A DNA stretch of 64,000 bases from Aminipila sp963524205 (GCA_963524205.1 CAURED010000012.1:43584-107583), one strand, 5' to 3'; counted from the first letter of the stretch, positions 31,599 to 41,614 are shown. The notes: generated by a model not told the origin, from the letters alone. A program made the numbers and translations.

Positions 31599-33708
31599 AA
31601 GAAGTATTGTAAAACGTGGGTTGGGGCTATCAATGGCAATAGCTATGGTGTTCTTATATTCTTTAGCACCAGGATTTATGCCAGCATCGGAAAATAGTAG
31701 TACTGCCTATGCAGGCACTAATGGCGGAGTCAAAATTGAAACGATTGGGTCCCCAGGAGGAATGCAGGGAGATAAAAATATTTCTGTAGGGTTTGAAATA
31801 GAAAATAATAGGGGGGAAACTGTTACTGTACAGAATATGAGACTTTCTATTGCAGGTTCGGGTATAACGGTTAGTGAAAATTCTGGAAGTGTGACTATAC
31901 CTTCAGGCGGGAAGCAGACCGTAAGCTTTTCTGTGGAAATAAACAAGAATGCTTCTACAGGAGAAAGTACTTGTAAGTTTGAAGCAAATCTAAAAGATTT
32001 GAGTGGCGCAGACCTGTCAAATCAGAAGACCTTAGAAGAAAATACAACTTTTACAGTTTATGAAAGACTATCCACAGATAATAAAGACTCCAAAACTGTA
32101 GCAGGAGTGGATATTTCTCATGCAGTACAACCTGCCGGAGGCTTTGTTCAGGGCAACGATAACAAATTGATAATTGAAGTCTACAACTTTGGAAATACAA
32201 CCCTTAAAAATGCAGTAGTCTCTTTGACGCTTCCAGAGGGGTTATCGATTTATAATGGCAGCAATCAGACACAATTGGGCTATGTATCTGTAGGAACACG
32301 AAAGACAGTAGAGTTCCCTATTACGGTAAAAGAAGGTATAGAAAGTAAGAATTATGCTGTAGAGGTTGAAGTTTTAGGTCTTAACTATATGAATGGAGAC
32401 GTTGAAGCAAAGAAAACTTTCTATATCCCAGTAGAAGGTACAGGAAATGTCAGTACAGACAACATTTCGATAACAAATGTAAATATTCCCGAAGAAGTAA
32501 ATTCAGGACAACCTTTTAATCTTGCATTTACTGTTCAAAACACTGGGAACTCAGAAATTAAAAATGTAAAAGTATCTGTTGAACCTGCTGAAGGTATCAT
32601 TAATAAATCAAGAAATATTTTTATAGATAATATTCCAAAAGGTGGCAGTAAGCAATACAATATCAAGCTTTATTCTTTTGACGGTGCAGATCAAAAAAGT
32701 TACCCTATTAAAATAATTGCATCTCCTACTAATGCCGCTACTTCGGAAAAGGATACCGCTTCTGGTGTAACGCAGTACGCCACAGTTACCATTCTATCGG
32801 ATGGATCAACGGCGAAAAAACCTCAATTGTTAATTGACAATTATTCTTATGGTGGGAGTGTGGTTCAGGCTGGGACAGATTTCTATTTAAATATAGGGAT
32901 ATTTAATACTTCAGGTAAAACTCTTTCAAATGTTAAAGTTTCTTTAACAAATGAAGATGGGGTATTTGTACCAGTAGGTGGAAGCAATTCATTTTTTATT
33001 GATAGCATTAAGGCAAAAGGACATTATACCAAAAGTATAAGGTTAAGTACAAAACCTCAGGCAGAGCAGAAAACTACACCTATAACAGTAAAAATGACAT
33101 ATGAGGCTGGTTCTGGAGATCCCCTTGAGGCAGATGATATCATAGCTATTCCTGTAACACAAAAAACCAAACTGGTTGTGGATGAAATTGTTCCGCCAAC
33201 AGAAGTATATGTAGGGCAACAGGGTACTTGTGAATTAGAATTTTACAATATGGGAAAAACTATTTTGAGTAATTTAAGGGTAAACTGTGAAGGCAATTTT
33301 GATGTAATGGAATCGAATAGTTATTATGCTGGCAACATGGAAAGTGGAAAGAGCGACAGTTACAGATTTAATTTCGTACCAAAAACTGTAGGCCCAATGG
33401 AGGGTACGATAACTTTTACATATGAAGATGGAAAAGGAGAAGCTCAATTCCTTGAAGTACCATTTACTTTTGAGGTTATGGAAGCTCCGGTATATGATGA
33501 AGAGAATCCTGAAGACATGCAGCCTGAAAAACATACTCCTTGGGCACTTATTATAGCAGGAGGCGTTGTTGCGGTGGGTATTATCGGAGGTATTCTGTTT
33601 AAAAAACATAGAAAGAAAAAGCTCAATGCAGCACTTGAGATAGAAGATGACTATGACATGGAAATCGCAGAGACTGAGGATGTAAATAAAAAGCCAGAGG
33701 GCAAATAA
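31588..33708 (+). CDS. Exported membrane-anchored protein with NEW3/CARDB-like repeats
   Basis: 706 residues. Signal sequence 1-42 (LGLSMAIAMVFLYSLAPGF, ending TAYAG). Residues about 45-640 are a chain of beta-sandwich repeats; recurrent features are N-GNTTLKNAVVSLTLPEG, VQNTGNSEIKNVKVSVEP, FNTSGKTLSNVKVSLTN and FYNMGKTILSNLRVNCEG, the pattern of CARDB/NEW3 adhesion-like domains (COG1361 type). A C-terminal helix (about 652-672, WALIIAGGVVAVGIIGGILF) and basic tail anchor it. It is coupled to the ATPase upstream and 12 bp before the permease, so it probably works with the transporter outside the membrane, in the place of a MacA-like adaptor. That role is inferred. Confidence 0.85.
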   Translation: MNSKRSIVKRGLGLSMAIAMVFLYSLAPGFMPASENSSTAYAGTNGGVKIETIGSPGGMQGDKNISVGFEIENNRGETVTVQNMRLSIAGSGITVSENSGSVTIPSGGKQTVSFSVEINKNASTGESTCKFEANLKDLSGADLSNQKTLEENTTFTVYERLSTDNKDSKTVAGVDISHAVQPAGGFVQGNDNKLIIEVYNFGNTTLKNAVVSLTLPEGLSIYNGSNQTQLGYVSVGTRKTVEFPITVKEGIESKNYAVEVEVLGLNYMNGDVEAKKTFYIPVEGTGNVSTDNISITNVNIPEEVNSGQPFNLAFTVQNTGNSEIKNVKVSVEPAEGIINKSRNIFIDNIPKGGSKQYNIKLYSFDGADQKSYPIKIIASPTNAATSEKDTASGVTQYATVTILSDGSTAKKPQLLIDNYSYGGSVVQAGTDFYLNIGIFNTSGKTLSNVKVSLTNEDGVFVPVGGSNSFFIDSIKAKGHYTKSIRLSTKPQAEQKTTPITVKMTYEAGSGDPLEADDIIAIPVTQKTKLVVDEIVPPTEVYVGQQGTCELEFYNMGKTILSNLRVNCEGNFDVMESNSYYAGNMESGKSDSYRFNFVPKTVGPMEGTITFTYEDGKGEAQFLEVPFTFEVMEAPVYDEENPEDMQPEKHTPWALIIAGGVVAVGIIGGILFKKHRKKKLNAALEIEDDYDMEIAETEDVNKKPEGK

Positions 33709-33720
33709 GGAGCAGAGGTT

Positions 33721-35058
33721 ATGAATAGTAGAGATTTAATTGACTTGTGTTTTCGCAATTTGCTCAGGCGGCGAACTAGGACCCTGCTTGCGGTTGTTGG
33801 TGTAATAGTCGGCACCTGCGCTATTGTTGTAATGATGTCCATTGGATTTGGATTAACAGACAGCTATCAGGAACAGATTGAAAGTTATGGTAATCTTCAT
33901 ATGATTACGGTTATGAGTAATGGCAACGGGCAGATGATGCAGCAAATGAAGGATGCCAAAGGAGTAATCAATGATAAGGCACTTAAAGATATGGAAAAAA
34001 TGGAGGGTGTAGGAGCTGTTACACCAGTCATAAGTGAGTATCTTGTTATTGGTGCGGGTAAGAAGATTGCACAGACGGAGGTAAAGGGTATCCGGCCGGA
34101 AGTGTTGGAAAAGTTTAACTATAAGGTCCTAGAGGGTGGAAGACTTCTAAACTCTACAGATGAATATGAAATTTTGTTCGGTAATCAAGTTCCTACTTGG
34201 TTTCAAGATCCAAAAAGTAGTGACTGGAGTGGAACACCATTAGACGTCATGTCAGTTAAGAAGATGATTATTACTGGGGATGAGAATTATGGACAGAAAA
34301 AACAAAACAATGGTGAAGACGAGTCGGATAAGGTAGTATATAAGGAGTATGAAACCAGGGCTGTTGGGGTACTTGAAAACCCTGATGACGATTCCGCATA
34401 TTGCGCTTATATGAATATTGAAGCGCTTGAAGATATATCTAAGGAAATAAAAAAGGCTAAAAAAGAAAGTACTTTTTCAGCAGGGTCTAAAATGTATGAT
34501 CAGGCATTAGTATATGTAACAGATATCAATGATTCTGCCAAAATAAGTGAACAGCTTAGAGATCAGGGATTCCAGACTTCAAGTCCTAGTGACTGGCTTG
34601 AATCCATGAAAGAGACTGCTAAAATGATTCAAGGTATACTAGGCGGTATCGGAGGTATTTCTCTGTTAGTTGCGGCTTTAGGCATAACAAATACAATGAT
34701 TATGTCCATTTACGAAAGAACAAAAGAAATTGGAGTAATGAAGGTAATTGGGGCCAATCTTCGTGATATCCGTAAAATGTTTTTGCTTGAAGCTGGTTTA
34801 ATAGGGTTTTTAGGCGGTGCAGTGGGGCTGGTTTTCAGCTTTATTGTTTCATTGCTCATGAATACAGTACTTAAGGATATAATAAGCATAGCACTTGGCA
34901 GTATAGGCGGAGGTGGAGGAGCTTCCATTTCAAGAATACCCATTTGGCTTGCTGTGGCTGCCGTTGCATTTGCAACGGCAATCGGAGTAATAGCAGGATA
35001 CTATCCGGCAAAACGTGCCATGAATTTAAGTGCACTTGAAAGCTTAAGAAATGAATAA
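33721..35058 (+). CDS. ABC transporter permease, MacB/FtsX type
   Basis: 445 residues. N-terminal helix (about 20-42: TLLAVVGVIVGTCAIVVMMSIG), then the MacB periplasmic core domain (about 45-295), and three C-terminal helices (about 305-330, 358-385, 410-430) of the FtsX domain with GGISLLVAALGITNTMIMS and ERTKEIGVMKVIGA. The last residues MNLSALESLRNE match the usual P-A-LR ending. It forms the transport complex with the ATPase at 30864. Ribosome site AAGGAG. A terminator follows. Confidence 0.93.
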   Translation: MNSRDLIDLCFRNLLRRRTRTLLAVVGVIVGTCAIVVMMSIGFGLTDSYQEQIESYGNLHMITVMSNGNGQMMQQMKDAKGVINDKALKDMEKMEGVGAVTPVISEYLVIGAGKKIAQTEVKGIRPEVLEKFNYKVLEGGRLLNSTDEYEILFGNQVPTWFQDPKSSDWSGTPLDVMSVKKMIITGDENYGQKKQNNGEDESDKVVYKEYETRAVGVLENPDDDSAYCAYMNIEALEDISKEIKKAKKESTFSAGSKMYDQALVYVTDINDSAKISEQLRDQGFQTSSPSDWLESMKETAKMIQGILGGIGGISLLVAALGITNTMIMSIYERTKEIGVMKVIGANLRDIRKMFLLEAGLIGFLGGAVGLVFSFIVSLLMNTVLKDIISIALGSIGGGGGASISRIPIWLAVAAVAFATAIGVIAGYYPAKRAMNLSALESLRNE

Positions 35059-35086
35059 ATAAATTGTTTAATCGAAATTAGGGGTT

Positions 35087-35130
35087 GTTGCCAAACAGTA
35101 AATTTATTAGGCAACATCTCCTTATTTTTT
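35087..35130 (+). terminator. Terminator of the ABC operon
   Basis: GTTGCC (35087-35092) pairs with GGCAAC (35110-35115), inner AAA/TTT, then TTATTTTTTT. Confidence 0.7.
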
Positions 35131-35177
35131 TGCTAAGTTAGAGATTTTGCCACCTGGCTTAAATTATGTTATTATTA

Positions 35178-35240
35178 ACCTTAAGAAATTTGTAAGAGTT
35201 TAGACAGTTTTCTTGTAAGAATTGGATTTTAATATATAAA
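35178..35240 (+). promoter_or_regulatory. Promoter and TTAAGA-like array of the two-component operon
   Basis: TAACCTTAAGA opens the array; TTAAGA at 35181 is followed by GTAAGA at 35192 and 35215 (offsets 0, 11, 34), close to the 0, 10, 32 spacing before the ABC operon. The last repeat overlaps a possible -35 TTGTAA (35213-35218) with TATAAA 16 bases on (35235-35240). Confidence 0.5.
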
Positions 35241-35310
35241 TATAATCAGAAAGAAGGCAAACTGGCCAGATGCGCAGTCAGGAGCATGGCTTTCTGTAGT
35301 GGAGGTATGA

Positions 35311-35997
35311 ATGAATATTTTAGTATGTGATGATGATAAAGAGATAGTAAATGCCATAGAAGTATATTTGAAAAATGAGGGGTATGAGATTTTTAAAGCA
35401 TACGATGGCTTTCAGGCTCTTGAAATAGTTGACAAAAGCCAAATTCATCTTATTTTGATGGATATTATGATGCCAAAACTTGACGGCATGCGTGCAACTA
35501 TGAGAATCAGAGAAGACAAGAATATTCCTATTATCATGCTATCTGCTAAGTCAGAGGATTATGATAAAATCACAGGGTTGAACATAGGCGCTGATGATTA
35601 CATTACAAAACCATTTAATCCTTTAGAGCTTATTGCCAGGGTCAAATCACAACTTAGAAGGTATGTGAGCCTTGGCAGCCTTGAGAAAAAAAATGGGGTT
35701 TTTAAAACGGGGGGACTGGAAATAGACGATGAACAGAAAACTGTCACATTAGATGGTGAGCAGGTGGTTGTAACGCCTATTGAGTACGGAATTTTGAAAT
35801 TACTAACAGAAAGTGCGGGACGTGTATTTTCCATGGAACAGATTTATGAGGCAGTTTGGAATGAGCCTGCATATAATCCAGAAAATACGGTAGCAGTGCA
35901 TGTAAGACGAATTCGGGAAAAAATTGAAATTAATCCGAAGGATCCGAGATATTTAAAGGTGGTGTGGGGCATTGGATACAAAATTGAAAAAATTTAA
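35311..35997 (+). CDS. OmpR/PhoB-family response regulator
   Basis: 228 residues. Receiver domain 1-120: acidic pocket CDDDK (D7-D9), phospho-acceptor D51 in LILMDIMMPKLDG, switch Ser in MLSAKSE and Lys in DYITKPF. The C-terminal winged-helix domain covers about 130-228: VTPIEYGILKLL, RVFSMEQIYEAVW and the recognition-helix region NTVAVHVRRIREKI. It binds direct repeats as a dimer; the TTAAGA arrays at 30471 and 35178 are good candidates. The kinase gene overlaps its 3' end by 26 nt. Confidence 0.95.
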   Translation: MNILVCDDDKEIVNAIEVYLKNEGYEIFKAYDGFQALEIVDKSQIHLILMDIMMPKLDGMRATMRIREDKNIPIIMLSAKSEDYDKITGLNIGADDYITKPFNPLELIARVKSQLRRYVSLGSLEKKNGVFKTGGLEIDDEQKTVTLDGEQVVVTPIEYGILKLLTESAGRVFSMEQIYEAVWNEPAYNPENTVAVHVRRIREKIEINPKDPRYLKVVWGIGYKIEKI

Positions 35998-38374
35998 TGA
36001 TAATCTGGCAGTAAGAATATTTGCCTTAATCATGTGCGTAATGTTGTTTGTGGCAACTCTTATTGGAAGTATTGCTACTATTATTGGAATTGAAAAAGCA
36101 GGCAGAAGTTTTACTTTCGATGAAATATTTGGTACTAAAAATTACATGGAGAGCAGTGATTTACAGGGAGAATTTAGTAAGGAATCTAATAATCTTTTGC
36201 AGTTAATTGGGGATTACAAGAGTGAGGCAAATATTAAGACAGGTAAACTATTAGATGAGAATGAAGGGTCGTTATATGAAGCTATTGCACAGCTTTATTA
36301 TGATGGAACCTATTACTGTGGAGAAAAGAAAGTAACGGCTAACCAATTGCAGATTTCATACGATTCAGTGCAAAAGGATGGTAGAAATATACCAGTAATG
36401 GTAATTAACGGGGTACAGTATCCTGTTGAAAATTATAATGACGACGGATTATATAATGACATGGATACTGAAGAAGCTAAAAACTATGCTTATGAATATG
36501 TGACCTATGATGGAGACATAGAAAACAGTCTCACTATACGGAAGATTTTTATTGAATCAAATAAAGAGCAGATTACAGAGATAAAAAATACTCTGATTAA
36601 AAACCAGTTAAGAAGTTTTAACGCACTAAAAGATGAACTGAATTCACAGGATGGTATGATCTATTTTGTAACAGATGGTGTTAATACTCTTACAAATATG
36701 AAGCTGGCAGCGTCAGATCAGGGTAAAGTAGTTGTTCCAGATACTAAGGAATTTGAAAAAAATCCCGCCTATATGATTTATAAAGGTGGAAAATTAACAA
36801 AAGTACCCGAATCATCGGATAATGCATCCTCATGGGTAAGGGATATAGATCAGTCAATTGAAGATTCATTTTTCACACTATACAATGATAATCTGAAAGT
36901 ATATCTTGCTTTTAATGATAATTACATTAATGAAAAGCAGTTAGTATACCAGGATACCTCAGATATCATTCAATTGGTTCCTTTGATTGCAGGATGTGCT
37001 GCAGGCAGTTTATTTCTATTCTTATATCTTGTAGTTACTACGGGAAGAAAAGATGAAGAAGGCAGACGTAAACTTTATACCTTGGACAGAATCTGGACGG
37101 AAGTTCAAATTTCAGGTATTCTGGCGGCGGGAGCATTAGGCTTTTGGGTAGTGATTTCAACACTAGATAACTGGGAGTACTCTAGAACAATGTCTTCAAT
37201 GGAAATTTCTATTTTGGCAGTTATCTGTGCGGCAATCTCAGTTGTCGGTTTATGGTTTATCCTTTCTTGTATAAGATTACTTAAAGCACATTGCTTTATA
37301 AAAAAGGCACTAATTTATAAGCTTTGGAATCTAGTTATTTATAAATGGTGTGGAAAAGTATGGAGTAGCATTAAAGATATATATAATGGCAGCAGCTTAA
37401 TGAAAAAGATAGTTATATGCACGCTAGGGGTATGTGTGCTTTCTGCTACCGTATTTTTAGCACCACTAGTCTTTCTTGTGATAGTTGTCTTTGCACCAAA
37501 ATGGGTAAAGAAATTTGAAGGGATTAAAGAAGGCATAGAAGAAGTGAAAAATGGTAATTTATCCTATAAAATTCCTGTAGAGGGAGATGGGGAATTAGAC
37601 AGACTTGCACAAAGTATAAACGAAATCTCAGAGGCCTCAAATGTTGCAGTACAAAATGAATTGAAAAATCAAAGGATGAAGACAGATTTGATTTCAAATG
37701 TATCGCACGATTTAAAGACGCCGTTAACCTCTATGGTTACTTATATAGATTTGCTCAAAACGGAAGGTCTTGACAGCGAGAATGCTCCAGAATATTTGAG
37801 GATACTAGACGAAAAAACAGAGCGTCTGCGTCACTTAACAGAGGATTTGTTCGAAGCAGCCAAGGCTTCCAGCGGAGCTATGCCAGTGCATTTAGAAAAA
37901 GTGGAGCTACTATCTTTGATAAATCAAGGATTAGGTGAAATGGATCAAAAAATTCAGGCATCAGGTTTGGATTTCATTATAAATGCAGATAGAGACAAAT
38001 ACTATGTGATGGCTGATGGCCAGTTGCTTTGGAGAGTAGTAGAAAATCTTTTTGGCAATGTTTTAAAGTATGCACTTGAAAACAGCAGGGTTTATATTGA
38101 TGTTAAAGAGATAGGTCCTCTAAATGGAACGGTTACAAGTGTTGTAACCTTAGAGATGAAGAACATTTCTAGAAACCCGTTAAACATCAATGCAGACGAA
38201 CTGATGGAAAGATTTAAGCGTGGCGATGAGTCCAGAACTACTGAGGGTAGTGGATTAGGCTTAGCTATTGCAAAAGATTTAGTGAAATTACAAGAAGGCT
38301 GGTTTGAAGTTTTTATTGATGGTGATTTGTTTAAAGCACAGGTTATGCTAAATAAATATGCAGAGGCTCAGTAA
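35972..38374 (+). CDS. Multi-pass sensor histidine kinase
   Basis: 800 residues if translation begins at the TTG at 35972 inside the regulator gene; a TTG at 35984 is an alternative and no ATG lies nearby. One N-terminal membrane helix (about 12-38), a large extracellular sensor domain (about 40-325, family not recognised), then four more helices (about 333-353, 378-395, 412-433, 477-505), a HAMP-like segment (FEGIKEGIEEVKNGNLSYKI region), HisKA with H579 in SNVSHDLKTPLTSM, and HATPase with NLFGNVLKYAL and EGSGLGLAIAKDLV. It should sense an envelope signal and phosphorylate the regulator upstream. Confidence 0.92.
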   Translation: MDTKLKKFNDNLAVRIFALIMCVMLFVATLIGSIATIIGIEKAGRSFTFDEIFGTKNYMESSDLQGEFSKESNNLLQLIGDYKSEANIKTGKLLDENEGSLYEAIAQLYYDGTYYCGEKKVTANQLQISYDSVQKDGRNIPVMVINGVQYPVENYNDDGLYNDMDTEEAKNYAYEYVTYDGDIENSLTIRKIFIESNKEQITEIKNTLIKNQLRSFNALKDELNSQDGMIYFVTDGVNTLTNMKLAASDQGKVVVPDTKEFEKNPAYMIYKGGKLTKVPESSDNASSWVRDIDQSIEDSFFTLYNDNLKVYLAFNDNYINEKQLVYQDTSDIIQLVPLIAGCAAGSLFLFLYLVVTTGRKDEEGRRKLYTLDRIWTEVQISGILAAGALGFWVVISTLDNWEYSRTMSSMEISILAVICAAISVVGLWFILSCIRLLKAHCFIKKALIYKLWNLVIYKWCGKVWSSIKDIYNGSSLMKKIVICTLGVCVLSATVFLAPLVFLVIVVFAPKWVKKFEGIKEGIEEVKNGNLSYKIPVEGDGELDRLAQSINEISEASNVAVQNELKNQRMKTDLISNVSHDLKTPLTSMVTYIDLLKTEGLDSENAPEYLRILDEKTERLRHLTEDLFEAAKASSGAMPVHLEKVELLSLINQGLGEMDQKIQASGLDFIINADRDKYYVMADGQLLWRVVENLFGNVLKYALENSRVYIDVKEIGPLNGTVTSVVTLEMKNISRNPLNINADELMERFKRGDESRTTEGSGLGLAIAKDLVKLQEGWFEVFIDGDLFKAQVMLNKYAEAQ

Positions 38375-38406
38375 AGACAAAGCGGACTCAATTTATAATA
38401 GTGTTA

Positions 38407-38453
38407 AAGAAGAGGTGTAAGCCCACAGGTTATATACCTCTTCTTGTTTTTTG
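38407..38453 (+). terminator. Terminator of the two-component operon
   Basis: A 13-bp stem (38407-38419 with 38433-38445, one G-T pair) around a 13-base loop, then GTTTTTTG. Confidence 0.85.
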
Positions 38454-38481
38454 TATACATAGTTGTTTGACATGTATACAA
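38451..38481. promoter_or_regulatory. Palindromic operator-like site before the GGDEF remnant
   Basis: TTGTATACAT (38451-38460) and ATGTATACAA (38472-38481) are perfect inverted arms around 11 bases. A TTGACA overlaps the second arm (38467-38472), with TATAAA 15 bases on. Confidence 0.55.
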
Positions 38482-38533
38482 CACTAGTATAAACTTGAAG
38501 AAGTATGGAAATATTTTGAAAGAGGTCTAATTA

Positions 38534-39490
38534 ATGAAAAGCAGCAGATCTATAGTATTTGGTTTAATAATATCTCTGGCGGTAGATGCTTATATGTGAG
38601 AAAAAAATACTATACAGGGCAGAAAGAAGTTTCAAGAGTATTATAGTAATGATGTAGAAAGGTATTCTTGGCTAGATGTAAAAGATAAAAAGGCTTTGGC
38701 GGAGAAGAAACCTGCTTACCATATATCCTATGACGGCAGAGAGGGAAAAATAATTACAGCATATGCACCAATTTGGACACAAGAGGGAAATTACATAGGC
38801 TTACTTGGGGTGGGTCTTTCCATAGGAAGTTTAGATGCTTTTAAGAATAAAGTATTTATGCATTTATTAATGATTCTTATTATAACTAATCTTACTTTAA
38901 CGGCGATTTTGGCAGCATGTTATTATGAATATAAAAAATTAGTTAATGAACGCATGTATTGTGACCCCTTAACAAAAACTTATAATAGGAGATTCTACAA
39001 TGAAGTATTTTTTAAAGAACTTGAGAAGGGATAACATCTGGCAGAGTTTTGTGTAATCATGATGTTAGATATAGATTATTTTAAAAAAATCAATGATACT
39101 TATGGACATGTGGCAGGAGATAACTGCTTAGTAGGGATTGCATCAAGTATTACAAAAAGTATTATGCAGAATAAAGGATTGGTTATTCGGTTTGGAGGGG
39201 AAGAATTTTTAATTACCTTTTATATAAAAAATATTGAAGAAGCGGATGGAATCGTAGAGAAAATTCTGGAGGAAATACGGCAGTTAGATTTAATAGGAAA
39301 TGAGTGTAAAATTACATCTTCATTAGGAGCCTGTATTGTGCCTTGTGAAGATATAAAAATTGACCGAATACAAGATTTTATTAAAATTGCAGATAAAAAT
39401 TTATATCAAGCAAAGAATAATGGCAGAAATCAACATTATATTACAAAATATGATGGACTATCTTGCAAAAAAACTAGTGATTTAATATAA
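38534..39490 (+). pseudogene. Decayed diguanylate cyclase (GGDEF) gene with two in-frame stops
   Basis: One reading frame of 318 codons interrupted by TGA (38597-38599) and TAA (39032-39034). It encodes an N-terminal helix (RSIVFGLIISLAV), a short stretch that looks like the end of a Cache-type sensor (HISYDGREGKIITAYAPIW and a following helix ending LLGVGLSIG), a second membrane helix (LLMILIITNLTLTAILAACY), and a GGDEF domain: DPLTKTYNRRFY, then after the TAA, MLDIDYFKKINDTYGH and the intact active-site RFGGEEF. The sensor is far shorter than a normal Cache domain, so an internal deletion probably accompanies the stops. The two stops share a frame, so this is not a sequencing frameshift. 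Confidence 0.8.
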
Positions 39491-39631
39491 TAAAAAAATA
39501 TTAGGTGAACAATGATTCCTATTTGCATTGGGAATTGTAATTGATCAGGTGATTGATTATCAGTATTACAGCAATTAAAATGGATACTATATATTTATTG
39601 GCAGATAGGAATTAATTGAAAGGGGAAGATG

Positions 39632-41614
39632 ATGACAAACATAGGCTTAGTCAGGGTGGCTGCTATATCACCCAAGGTTAAAGTGGCTAATACGCAGTAT
39701 AATTCAGATGAAATAATTAACTGTATGAGAGAGGCCTCAAGTGAGGAACTTAAAGCGGGGATTGCTATATTTCCCGAATTATGCGTTACAGGATATACTT
39801 GTGCCGACTTATTTTACCAACCTCATTTGTATGAGCAAAACTTAAAGAGTCTTAAGCGGATTGTGGAAGCATCAAAGGGCTTAGAACTTGTGACTATTGT
39901 AGGGTTTTATTTTAGAATTCAGGGGAATTTGTACAATTGTGTTGCACTAATTCAAAATGCCAAGATTAAGGGAATTGTTCCTAAAATGTTTATTCCTAAC
40001 TATAAGGAGTTTTATGAGGATAGATGGTTTGCACCTGGTTCAAACATTATAGATGTTAAGTCTGTTAAGATATTTGGCGAAGAAGTACCTTTTGGAACTA
40101 TTGTATTTAGAGACGAGCAGGCTGGATTTGGACTTGGTATTGAGATTTGTGAGGATTTGTGGATGCCTATTACTCCAGGCACTCATTTGGCACTGAATGG
40201 TGCGGATATTATTTTTAATGCGTCAGCCAGTAATGAAACTGTTGGGAAAGAAAGTTACAGAAAAAGTATAGCACTTTCTGAAAGTGCAAAAAGCACCTGT
40301 GGTTATGTGTACACTTCAGCAGGAGTTAATGAATCCACCACAGACCTTGTATTTAGTGGACAGACTCTGATTGCAGAAAATGGTTCTCTAATTGCAGAGG
40401 GAATGAGGTTTCAAAGGGAAAACGTTATTTTAACCGGAGATATAGATTTTCAGAGGATTCAGTTTGAAAGAAGTCATGGACAGACTTTTAGCAATAGCAT
40501 GACTGCATATAGTGATAGAACTAGATGCATAACGGTAGAATTAGAGCCCGTAAGGTTAGTAGATTCTGACATGCAGGTGCAGCGCCCCTACGAAAAAAAT
40601 CCATTTGTGCCCGGTAACCCTGCGGTGGTGGATGCTAGCTGCCGTGAAATATTTAGTATTCAGACTGCGGGACTGGCAAAGAGAATCGAACATTCCCATG
40701 CAAAAAAATGTATTGTAGGTATATCAGGCGGTTTGGATTCCACGCTTGCACTGCTTGTTACAGCACAGACACATAAATTACTTGGCAAGTCTGCCTCCGA
40801 TATAGTTGCGGTTACAATGCCGGGATTTGGTACGACAGGAAAAACATATAATAATGCACTAACTATAATGAGGCTTTTAGGAGCAGAAATTAGGGAAATT
40901 TCTATTAGAGAAGCTGTTCTTAAACATTTTGAAGATATAGGGCAGGATAAAGATGTTCATGATCTGACTTACGAAAACTGCCAGGCTAGAGAACGTACTC
41001 AGATTTTGATGGATGTTTCCAACAAAGAGGGAGGAATTGTTGTCGGTACTGGTGATTTGTCAGAACTGGCACTTGGATGGTGCACTTACAATGGAGACCA
41101 TATGTCGATGTATGGTGTTAATGCAGGTATTCCAAAGACTTTGGTAAAATTTGTAGTAAAATGGGTTATGGATAATTTGCTGAGCGGAGCATCTGAGGAT
41201 AAGGAATTTAGTCGGGACAATGCTTTGCTTAAAAAGACTCTTCAGGATATTCTGGATACTCCGATTTCCCCAGAACTTCTGCCGCCTGACGAAAACGGTG
41301 ATATTGCGCAGAAAACAGAGGATAGCGTTGGACCGTATATTTTGCATGACTTTTTTATTTTCTATACTTTACGACATGGGATGCCGCCAAAGAAATTGCT
41401 TAACATAGCAAAGCAAGTATTTGCAGATGACTATGATGAAGAATTTATAAAAAAATGGCTTAAGACTTTTTATAGAAGATTTTTCAGCCAGCAGTTTAAA
41501 AGAAGTTGTATTCCGGATGGACCTAAAGTTGGATCGGTCAGTCTGTCACCTCGTGGGGACTGGAGAATGCCAAGCGATGCAGATGTGTCCATGTGGCTGG
41601 CGGAGTTAGAATAA
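39632..41614 (+). CDS. nadE: Glutamine-dependent NAD+ synthetase
   Basis: Converts nicotinic acid adenine dinucleotide to NAD using glutamine nitrogen. About 660 residues; ATG codons lie at 39629 and 39632, and the AAAGGGG site is better spaced for the second. N-terminal nitrilase-type amidase domain with catalytic Glu (FPELCVTGY), Lys (GIVPKMFIPNY) and Cys (LGIEICEDLW). C-terminal synthetase domain with P-loop VGISGGLDSTLALL, GTGDLSELALGWCTYNGD and the carboxy end SLSPRGDWRMPSDA. Two-domain length is normal. It stands alone between the GGDEF remnant and a long non-coding stretch, with no other NAD biosynthesis genes nearby. Confidence 0.96.
   Translation: MTNIGLVRVAAISPKVKVANTQYNSDEIINCMREASSEELKAGIAIFPELCVTGYTCADLFYQPHLYEQNLKSLKRIVEASKGLELVTIVGFYFRIQGNLYNCVALIQNAKIKGIVPKMFIPNYKEFYEDRWFAPGSNIIDVKSVKIFGEEVPFGTIVFRDEQAGFGLGIEICEDLWMPITPGTHLALNGADIIFNASASNETVGKESYRKSIALSESAKSTCGYVYTSAGVNESTTDLVFSGQTLIAENGSLIAEGMRFQRENVILTGDIDFQRIQFERSHGQTFSNSMTAYSDRTRCITVELEPVRLVDSDMQVQRPYEKNPFVPGNPAVVDASCREIFSIQTAGLAKRIEHSHAKKCIVGISGGLDSTLALLVTAQTHKLLGKSASDIVAVTMPGFGTTGKTYNNALTIMRLLGAEIREISIREAVLKHFEDIGQDKDVHDLTYENCQARERTQILMDVSNKEGGIVVGTGDLSELALGWCTYNGDHMSMYGVNAGIPKTLVKFVVKWVMDNLLSGASEDKEFSRDNALLKKTLQDILDTPISPELLPPDENGDIAQKTEDSVGPYILHDFFIFYTLRHGMPPKKLLNIAKQVFADDYDEEFIKKWLKTFYRRFFSQQFKRSCIPDGPKVGSVSLSPRGDWRMPSDADVSMWLAELE

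Noticed and set aside
35972..35997. Frameshift between response regulator and kinase
   Set aside because: Overlap of a regulator and its kinase is common; both proteins are complete and the kinase has plausible TTG starts.
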